From the NCBI GenBank assembly GCA_949752735.1, contig OX457037.1:591001-655000 (forward strand): a stretch of DNA of 64,000 nt. The letters are read 5' to 3'. A program made the position numbers and the translations under genes. Under the pieces are notes generated by a model. The model saw nothing but the letters and a program-made list of their open reading frames with translations, ran no database searches and was not told where the DNA came from. The DNA comes from Lumbricus terrestris. Taxonomy: Eukaryota > Annelida > Clitellata > Crassiclitellata > Lumbricidae. Positions 56,138-64,000 of this stretch are shown piece after piece. The first letter of the stretch is position 1; each line of letters starts with the position of its first letter.

Positions 56138-56391
56138 TAGGGATGGAGGAAGGGGAGGGAAGGAGGGGAGGGGGAGGAAACAGGAGGGAGGGATGCAGGG
56201 AGGGAGAGAGGGACGGAGGGACGGAGGGAGGGGAGGGAAGGGGAGGGGGAGAGGTGATGGGAGGGGAGGGAAGGAGGAAGGGGAACGGGAGGGGAGGGGG
56301 AAGTGAAGGGGAGGGGAAAGGGGAGGGGACGTAGGCAGGGAGGGTTGGACAGTATTTTCAGCAACAGCAACGCGTGGCCGGGTACAGCTAG
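56138..56391 (-). mobile_element. Tandem-repeat element, copy C1 (GGGAGGG type)
   Basis: Body of (GGGAGGGA)-like G-rich repeats ending in CGTGGCCGGGTACAGCTAGT, the complement of the ACTAGCTG...CCGG start of copies A and D. Frames through it are artefacts. Confidence 0.65.
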
Positions 56392-56392
56392 T

Positions 56393-56735
56393 AATTTATA
56401 TGAATAAAGAGACGATTCTGTGTCTGTCTGTCTGTGTGTCTGTCTGTCTGTTTGTTCGGGATGCATTTCGAGAGTTTTGCACCTTTTCACTCCAAACTTT
56501 CGCTACTGTGTCCGTCTCGGCATAGGACACCCAGTGGAGGGGTTCGCGAATTTCTCCCACCATGGGGGCCAGGGTGGGGTCAAAACCCCCATTTTTCTGC
56601 TTTTTCAGCCGTTTCCATGCACAATTTTCAAATAGTCCAAATCTACGGGTGGCGTACCGGTGGAGGCCGGAGTGGTGTGGGGTTGGTGCGGTGGGAAAAA
56701 GGGGGGTGGGCAGTAGGAGTGCAGATGCGGTCAAA
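56393..56735 (-). mobile_element. Tandem-repeat element, copy C2
   Basis: On the minus strand it ends with (CAGA)n then TTTATTCATATAAATT (56393-56450). It has the conserved CACTCCAAACTTTCGCTAC module and one ACGGGTGGCGTACCGGTGGA unit (56643-56662), then stops. Abuts C1 head to tail. Confidence 0.72.
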
Positions 56736-56739
56736 TGGG

Positions 56740-56792
56740 TAAGGGTTAGCGTTAGGGTTAGGGTCTGTTTAGGGTCTAACCCTAACCCTTAC
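56740..56792. repeat. Interstitial TTAGGG-like inverted tract
   Basis: GTTAGCGTTAGGGTTAGGG at 56748-56766 followed by TCTAACCCTAACCCTTA at 56775-56791: a few telomere-like units facing each other. Confidence 0.8.
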
Positions 56793-57116
56793 GTCAAAGT
56801 GAATCAACTTGACTTGATCCATTTATGAACTGAATGTTACAACTTACAATATTGTACATGTGAATCAACCCGAGATGATCCACTAAGGCTAATCTCTGAA
56901 TAAATGTTAAAAAATACATGCAAACAATTTATTATTGTAGGTCTATCTTATAATCATTAATATTGGAAAGCATAAATGCACAAATATAATACTAGGTTTA
57001 AGGAACAAAACTTTTAACGTGACACTTTTTTTATTATGTAACCAACATTTGGCAAGCACACGTAGGTTTGACTGTCTCCTCTACAGTTTGTACTCGACGC
57101 TGCTGCTAGACTTGTA
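56793..57116. other. Gene-free stretch
   Basis: AT-rich; nothing supported. Confidence 0.45.
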
Positions 57117-57871
57117 CAACTCTGCCACACAAGTACACCTCTGCCACACAAGAACAGCTCTGCCACACAAGTACAGCTCTGCCACACAAATACAGCTCTG
57201 CCACACAGTACAGCTCTGCCACACAGTACAGCTCTGCCACACAGTACATCTCTGTCACACAGTACATCACTGCCACACAAGTACATCACTGCCACACAAG
57301 TACATCTCTGCCACACAAGTACATCACTGCCACACAAGTACATCTCTGCCACACAAGTACATCACTGCCGCACGAGTACATCTCTGCCACACAGTACAGC
57401 TCTGCCACACAAGTGAAACTCTGCCATACAAGTACAGCTCTGCCAAACAGTACACCTCTGCCACACAAGTACAGCTCTGCCACGCAGGTACATCTCTGCC
57501 AAACAGTACAGCTCTGCCATACAAGTACAGCTCTGCCACACAGTTCAGCTCTGCCACACAGTACAGATCTGCCACACAAATACAGCTCTGCAACACAAGT
57601 ACAGCTCTGCCACACAAATACAGCTCTGCCACACAGTACAACTCTGCCACACAGTACAGCTCTGCCACACAGTACAGCTCTGCCACACAGTACATCTCTG
57701 CCACACAAGTACATCACTGCCACACAAGTACATCACTGCCACACAAGTACAGCTCTGCCACACAGTACAGCTCTGCCCCACAAGTACATCTCTGCCACAC
57801 AGTACAGCTCTGCCACACAAGTACATCTCTACCACACAGTACAGCTCTGCCACACAGTACAGCTCTGCCAC
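57117..57871. repeat. 18/19-bp minisatellite
   Basis: About 40 tandem units of CTCTGCCACACAGTACAG (18 bp) or CTCTGCCACACAAGTACAT (19 bp) with few variants. All three plus frames stay open because the unit lacks stops, which makes long but meaningless frames (57019-57936 plus; 57286-57723 minus). Confidence 0.95.
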
Positions 57872-58248
57872 ACAAGAAAAATATGTTAAGGTGCAGGCCT
57901 ATATTTGTATATTATACATACAAATTATGCATTTAAACATCTACAAGAATTTTATGTTAAGGTGTAAGTCATAATATATTATTAGCATGTTACACATTTA
58001 GACCCAAAAGCAGCTATTGGCTAAGAAAGCTATAGGCTAACTTTGTATCTGCATGGTGACACTAACAATAATTCTTTACAATGACGCGTTTAAAACAGCG
58101 AATGAAAACAAGATAATTGTAATTAGGCCTAAGGTTTTTCGTTTAAATAAAGAAATATAGGCCAATTGTGGACTATCCTACATGCAGTGGGGGTTTTCGG
58201 GGAACATGCCCTACGCAAAATCGGGTTGTTCTGTTCAGGGACCTTTGT
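57872..58248. other. Gene-free stretch
   Basis: Nothing supported; TAGGCCTA at 58124-58131. Confidence 0.45.
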
Positions 58249-61200
58249 CTAGGGTTGCCATACGTCCAGGTTTCCCCGGACATGTCCTCTTTTTAGGCCT
58301 CTGTCCGGGCGTCCGGGCGGCTTTCCAGAAATATGGCTTTTGTCCGGGTTTTCCTCCGTCCGTCCACGATCGATCGATCTTACTTACTCTTCCGTGTTAT
58401 AACTATTCCGTTCAGTGAACTAAACACGCGTTCCAGCAATATTTAGCTCAATGGTACGGTTACCATAGGAATTCCGGTACCTGAAGCGGTTTTTTGTAAG
58501 CCAAACGCATAGCTGTAATGCTACGCCAATGTTATGTGTTGTACAAAAAGTAACGTTAAACTACACAAAATATTGTTCTTTTTGTACATGGTTTCAATTT
58601 AAACTTTATTGAGCGAATTTCAGTACTTCAGTTCAGTAGCCTACACATTACATTACTGCCACTGACTGTACACAGAAACAAAACAGTGACCAACTCACAA
58701 AACAGTAGTGGTGACATCTTATCCTATCTTGAATCATTATTCGAACCCGGGGTTACGAAAAATTTGATTATTTTGGTATATGAATACCCCGAACACTCTT
58801 AACATGCTGCGGCGTTTCGACGTAGGCCTTTAAAAATTTAATCCAGTGCACCCTTATTTGCAACAGATCGAGAAGACCTACAAGTCCAGCTGCCGCATGT
58901 ACATGTAGGCTAAAACATTCAGCTTCCCAGTCATAACGACCTGCACGAAAAGCTGTGTATTGGGTTTCAGTGTGTCTGTAAATAAACACTTAGCCTTCGT
59001 TTTGGCATTTTTAAAGTCAATTTTTTGGCTAAATTCACAAATTAGTTATTTTATTTACAACTAGCTGGGGTACCCGGCGTTGCCCGGGAAACTTAGGATT
59101 CGACCCATTTCCGGCCAAAACCCCACCACACCACACCACACCCCACCACAGTCCGACCTCCACCGGTGCACCACCTGAGAAACTTTGCTTTTCGGGGGAA
59201 CCCCCCAAATTTCCCTCTCCTTCATCCCCGCCCCACAACACGCCACCACTAACTCCGACCGCCACCAGTACGCCACACGTGAAATTTTGGTTTTCGGGAA
59301 AAAATTTGGGGAAAAATTTTCCCCCAAAATTCCCCGCACCTCTTTGACCCCCACCCCACAACACGTGACCACTAACTCCAATTTCCACCGGTATGCTACC
59401 CGTGAAATTTTGGCTTTCGGAAAATTTGTTGAGGGAAAATTTCACCCCCAAATTTTCCCCACCCCTCTTTCACCCCTACCACAACACGCGACCACTAACT
59501 CCAATTTTCACCGGTACGCCACCCGTGAAATTTTTGTTTTCGGAAAATTTGTTGAGGAAAAAATTTTCGCCCCAAAATTTTCTCCACCCCTCTTTTACGC
59601 CCCCCCCACAACACGCGAATACTAACTCCGATTTCCACCGGTACGCCACCCGTTAAATTTTGGTTTTCAAAAAATTTGTTGGGGGAAAAATGTTAACCAC
59701 AAAATTTTCCCCACCCCTCTTTTACCCCACCCCCCCACAACACGCGAATACTAACTCCGATTTCCACCGGTACACCACCCGTGAAATTTTGGTTTTCGGA
59801 AAATTTGTTGAGGGAAAACTTTTCTTTCCAAAATTTTCCCCACCCCCTTTTACCCCCCTCCACAACAACGCGAATACTAACTCCGATTTTCACCGGTACG
59901 CCACCCGTTAAATTTTGGTTTTCGGAAAATTTGTTGGGGGGAAAAATTTTACCCCCAAATTTTTCCCACCCCTCTTTTCCCCCCCACAACACGCGACCAC
60001 TAACTCCGATTTCCACCGGTACGCCACCCAAGAAAATTCGGTTTTAGGCCGATATGCCACCCGTGAAATCTTTTTTTTCGAAAAATTTAGGGGGCGAAAT
60101 TACCCCCCCAAATTTCCCTCTTACTCTTTTACCTCCCCTCCCTCCTTTACAACACGCCATCACTAACTCTGATCTCGACCGGTACGCCACACGTGAAATT
60201 TTGGTTTTCGGTAAATTTGATGGGGGAAAATTTTCCCACTAAATTTTTCCCCACCCCTCTTTCACCCCCCACAACACGCGAACATTAACTCCGATTTCCA
60301 CCGGTACGCCACCCGTGAAATTCGGTTTTCGGGAAATTTTGGGGGGGGAGAAATTTAAACCCCAAAATTTCTCCCCACCCCTCTTTCACCCTTCCCAAAA
60401 TTTTCCCCACCCCTCTTCCCCCCCCCACAACACGCGACCACTAACTCCGATTTCCACTGGTACGCCACCCGTGAAATTTTAGTTTTGGGGAAAATAATTC
60501 CCTCCAAAAAACCCGACCCCCTCCCCCACCCTGGCCCTCCACCCCACCCCCACTCCCTTCGTCCCTCCACCCACCCATTCACCCAACTCCACCCTCCACT
60601 TCCACCCCCTCCCCCCACCACCGACCTCCACCGGTACCCGACCCGTGAAACTTGCAAAAACGCTGTTCTCTAAACGCTGTCGAACGGCTGCTTTTATGCG
60701 TATTACGTATGAGGCCCGAAAGAAAAGTGCTGTTATAAGCTTGAAAGGGCAGAGTCCAACAGGGAAAATGAGGGTTTTTTGGCCCCCACTCTGGCCCCAA
60801 TGGTGGCAGAGATTCGCGAACCCCTCTGTTACGCGTCCGATGCCAAGACGGACACAGTAGTGAAGGTTTGGAGTGAAAAGGTCAAAAACTGTGGAAATGC
60901 ATTCCGGTTAAACAGACAGACAGACAGACAGACAGACAGAATCTTCTCTTTATTTATATAGATTATCATTATGTAACTTGCATTACAGCTACCGGTATGC
61001 GTTTGGCTTACAAAAAACCGCTTCATGCAGGTACCGGAATTCCTATGGTAACCGTACCATTGAGCTAAATATTGCTGGAACGCGTGTTTTAGTTCACGGA
61101 ATGGAATAATAACCTAGGGTCTATATAACACAGAAAAGTAAGTAAGATCGGTCGATAGTGGACGGACGGGAAAACCCGGACAAAAGCCATAATTTATTTC

Positions 61201-61279
61201 TGGAAAGCCGCCCGGACGCCCGGACAGAGGCCTAAAAAGAGGACATGTACGGGAAAACCCGGACGTATGGTAACCCTAG
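58249..61279. mobile_element. 3-kb element bounded by about 290-bp inverted repeats (hAT-like ends)
   Basis: CTAGGGTTGCCATACGTCCA at 58249 and the complement ending TGGTAACCCTAG at 61279. The arms run to about 58523 and from about 60983 and share GACATGTCCTCTTTTTAGGC, GTCCGGGCG and AAGCGGTTTTTTGTAAGCCA. No transposase is recognisable between them; copy D of the tandem-repeat element fills much of the core. No clear target-site duplication. Confidence 0.72.
59063..60963 (+). mobile_element. Tandem-repeat element, copy D
   Basis: Starts AGCTGGGGTACCCGGCGTTG and ends (CAGA)n then TTTATTTATATAGAT. About twelve units of 110-130 bp carry CACCGGTACGCCACCCGTGA followed by AATTTTGGTTTTCGG and ACAACACGCGACCACTAACT. 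The 3' module GTGAAGGTTTGGAGTGAAAA matches copy A. Inserted in the core of the inverted-repeat element 58249-61279. Overlapping frames on both strands are not genes. Confidence 0.82.
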
Positions 61280-61299
61280 CAGAGAACATGAAAGAGAAG

Positions 61300-61440
61300 A
61301 TGGTTGAAACCGTACATCGATTTCAACACCGTAAACCGACAGATGGTAGCCAACTCGTTCGAGAAAGATCTGTTTAAATTGATGAATAATTCTATGCATG
61401 GAAACCATGCAAAATAAACGAAAACATCGGGACGCAAGAC
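61300..61440 (+). pseudogene. Second Polinton PolB scrap
   Basis: Reads YIDFNTVNRQMVANSFEKD and FKLMNNSMHGN: the segment leading into family B polymerase motif B, as in the provirus at 29045 but with different residues (NNSMHG against NNSVLG). About 45 codons, then frame loss. It lies just outside the right arm of the inverted-repeat element. Confidence 0.8.
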
Positions 61441-62119
61441 TAGTAGCCTAACACAAACGAGACAAGACCGGATAAACAAATGCGGAGGCCTGCTCCGGAA
61501 AGCTGTGGGGGTTCCCAGCCTTAGAGAATAACTCAAAGAGACACGCAAATAGAGCCGCCTTAAGGCTAATGCAGCTTCTGGGTGCTTTGATTACCTTCCA
61601 ATGGCCCCTTGTGCGAACCCACCGGTCTACCACGCACATAATTATTTATTACAGTGGGATCATTGTGTTATGTCCTAAGTTTATGTTCTAAAAATAAATT
61701 AAAAAAACACGTAGCAAAGCTATCGTCCTTAAAGCAAGACAGCACCGTTGACTGCATTCTAATTTATGTTTGTGAACAAAGCTTATGACATACAATTAAT
61801 GGTGTTTGAAGAACGACGATGGGTCGTCATTATAGTATACGTAGTCCTATTTGCTATTATTCTAGCAAAGTAACACTATTCAATACATAGCCAGTGACGT
61901 ATATCTTTATCTATAAGGGAGGATGTGGATATGTACCGGTAATCCGGTATCTATAAAATTGTATAATTGTCCAGAATGTGCGCCCACAGTTTGCAGTTAC
62001 TGACCTAAAACATTGTATATAGACATACGCTCACCAGGACCATCCAGTTGGGCTATTTTCAGCTCTTTATTCACTTTACACCCCCAAATATAAGCATTTT
62101 AAATTTCGCTGTGGATGTA
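61441..62119. other. Gene-free stretch
   Basis: No recognisable gene. Possibly more of the decayed polymerase fragment to about 61460. Confidence 0.4.
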
Positions 62120-62590
62120 GTATAAAAGTCAAGATCCGGTTGTATGAGGCCATAGTGATGAGTACACTGCTATATGGAGCTGAGACATGGCCAATGACGG
62201 TGGCAAATAAGAAAAAACTAGAGGCAGCGCATCACAGATGGCAAAGAAGAATTTTGCACGTCTCCTGGAAGGACAAGATCACAAATGAAATCATCAGAGA
62301 AAGAACAGGGCTGGACAAACTGGAGAACATCATCAGAAAGAAAAGACTGAACTGGATGGGACACGTGGCACGAATGAGCAGCGACAGAAGAGCCAATCAG
62401 GTGATGAACTGGACTCCAAAGGGGAAGCGTGGAAGAGGAAGGCCAAGAAAGAACTGGATGGGAACTGTTCAAGAAGATCTGAAGTGCTTGGAGATGACGG
62501 TGGAGGATGCTGTTCGGATGGCGATGGACCGGGAGGATTGGAGAGGCTGCGTTGCCCGATGTGCAGTTCTGCACGGGATGGACTAAGTAA
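62120..62590 (+). pseudogene. RTE-like LINE C-terminal fragment
   Basis: KIRLYEAIVMSTLLYGAETW, RWQRRILHVSWKDKITNEII, LNWMGHVARMSSDR, KRGRGRPRKNWMGTVQEDL and a final W-rich region, closing at 62584-62586. 5'-truncated before the RT core. Tail CTAAGTAAGTACTAAGTAAG. Confidence 0.87.
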
Positions 62591-63429
62591 GTACTAAGTA
62601 AGTGTTAATTACGTTATCGCTGCAATTACTACGCCACATTTTAATAACTTGTCATTAACAGCCCCATTTCTTTCGACGTCATTTTGACGTCATTTTCCGC
62701 CAGGCTTAGCATGAAAATCATACGCTCTCAATGCAACAACCCTGTGAAAAAAAGGAAAATGCCTTCGACCAAGGAGTATATACGAAGAGGAGAGTCATAC
62801 ATGGGTTTAACCACGACCGTCTAAATTCACCACGTCTATATTCACCACTAAATTAATTCAGACGGTCATGGCTTAACCCTCAGAAATGAGGAAGGCCATT
62901 CCAAGCCGAGGGGCATAAATTAGCATTATTAACGTGCGAGACGGTGACACGAAACGGAGTATCCCCTGAAAGCTATCCGGGGGATGAAATAATCCATCCC
63001 CCCGGATGGAATTAACCGGTCTATACTATCCGTGGGGATAAACCATTCTATCCCTTTTTTGAAAAATGCGCATAATAAAAAAATTTATGCTGTAATCAAA
63101 ATTTAAAGTGACTCTAATTGTTTTAAGTGTCCTAAGCAATGCTCAGATAAAGGCAACTCGAATTTATTTAATGACTCTGAGTTAGGGTGGTCGTATGTGT
63201 AATGGTAAATTTTCAACTTTGTTTTTTTCTTTCCCCAACCCACCATTTGGTGCCAATTGGTAAAAAACTGATATAGCCAAAAAATTATCAGGATTCAAAA
63301 ATATTTAGGACTAGCACAACGCGTCTGAAGTTTTGAATTTTTATAAAATATTATCGTCATTTCGAGTATTGGTATATTTAAGTCACATTTTTGGACCTAT
63401 CACAAGTTTTGACAGAAAGACTGCATAAT
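62591..63429. other. Gene-free stretch
   Basis: A weak inverted repeat, GACCGTCTAAATT / AATTCAGACGGTC, at 62816-62872; otherwise nothing. Confidence 0.45.
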
Positions 63430-63540
63430 TTTATTTATTTATTTATCCATTTCTATAGCACCCATTTAAGCTCACTACTCAGAAGCGCTCCCGACTACAG
63501 CCCGGACACTTCATCGGAGTTTCACGCCAAAAGCGCCCAA
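63430..63540 (-). repeat. SINE fragment
   Basis: TCTATAGCACCCATTTAAGC, CTACTCAGAAGCGCTCCCGA and ATCGGAGTTTCACGCCAAAA match the SINE body and tail in reverse. Confidence 0.7.
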
Positions 63541-64000
63541 CTGACTTATGCACAACTGACAAGTAAATTCTACAATTTTGATGATAGTTTCTAATTTTTT
63601 TAATAAACATCATAATGGTATTCGACACCACAAATCTATACATGTACTAGGAAGTCAACACATTATACGTTTTTTGATAGGTTTACTTTGGATCTACAGT
63701 GCGCAAACGGATTATTTTACTGCAACAGCGGCTCTTTATTACAGACTTCACTTTAAAACAGATTCTGATAAAAAAAAATATGGATCAGGGACCTCAGTAT
63801 CAGTTGAACTACAGAAAAATAGTAGGGTGGTCGTTAAAAATATATATCACTTCGATGAAATATATGTCACTTCGATGAAATATATAGCACTTTTTAGTAA
63901 AGTGCAGATGAAAGCAGCATAGCTCAAAGACCAAATTAAATTTGCCTAGCAATAAGGAGTAGTAATTCTATAGATTTTAAACATGATATTATTACCTCTG
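63541..64000. other. Gene-free end of window
   Basis: AT-rich; a short tandem of ATATATCACTTCGATGAA units at 63838-63885; the 114-codon frame at 63578-63922 has no recognisable feature. Confidence 0.45.

Noticed and set aside
56122..56490. Gly/Glu/Arg-rich and Pro/Ser-rich frames on both strands
   Set aside because: Purine-rich simple repeat of element C1.
57117..57871. CRISPR-like array
   Set aside because: Units are contiguous with no unique spacers, and the genome is animal.
57019..57936. 305-codon frame of LCHTS/ALPHKYSSATQ repeats
   Set aside because: Minisatellite whose unit has no stop in several frames; length reflects the repeat, not a gene.
59035..60673. Overlapping frames in copy D
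   Set aside because: Same repeat artefact as in copies A and B.

Overview
The window is animal nuclear DNA, dense in transposons: no operons or bacterial signals, several LINE clades, a Ty3-type LTR element, tRNA-derived SINEs, mariner-type inverted repeats and exons with good GT/AG splice sites. The pol domain order at 1-1869 (integrase before reverse transcriptase, Gmr1-like) is best known from deuterostomes, so a marine invertebrate deuterostome such as an echinoderm or hemichordate is my best guess; I cannot name a species.

Layout: 1-2953 3' part of a Gmr1-like retrotransposon with 3' LTR; 2954-4265 BovB/RTE-like LINE; 5132-5714 palindrome-ended repeat; 6030-7233 C-rich tandem-repeat element; 7881-8888 LINE; 11210-11460 SINE pieces; 11596-13000 G-rich element; 13152-14784 two exons of an Ig/mucin gene; 14981-16090 LINE with target-site duplication; 18150-19270 decayed LINE; about 19290-30800 a decayed Polinton/Maverick-class (adintovirus-like) provirus; 30830-31690 LINE; 33600-35640 and 48900-50020 two copies of an unnamed transposase-like gene; 32136-47851 eight further Ig/mucin exons; 46618-47414 and 53724-54861 mariner-type elements; 51880-52980 remnant of another repeated gene family; 52991-53220 SINE; 56138-56735 and 59063-60963 more tandem-repeat elements, the last inside a long inverted repeat (58249-61279); 57117-57871 an 18/19-bp minisatellite; 61300-61440 a second, unrelated Polinton polymerase scrap; 62120-62590 RTE LINE end.

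Host gene: ten exons on the minus strand, from 47851 down to 13152, are each a multiple of three long and open and close in phase 1. They repeat the module Ig type 1 - Ig type 2 - Thr/Pro mucin segment. They look like one secreted or cell-surface Ig-mucin protein whose ends lie outside the window or have decayed. The provirus sits in the 17-kb gap between a mucin exon (32136-32348) and the next Ig exon (14443-14784), so it is probably intronic.

Provirus: a leftward integrase/phospholipase A2 block, a rightward packaging/capsid block (ATPase, penton-like protein, pX-like protein, several conserved proteins, a stub of the major capsid protein) and a leftward block (two fibre-like genes, adenain-type protease, protein-primed DNA polymerase B). 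Most genes carry frameshifts or stops; no terminal repeats remain and both ends abut LINE sequence.

The least expected observation is an over-represented 8-mer, TAGGCCTA (12 exact copies). It behaves like a 6-bp GGCCTA insertion at TA sites: a repeat pair in this window shows one copy without it and one with it, and it falls inside coding frames of two transposon-class genes.
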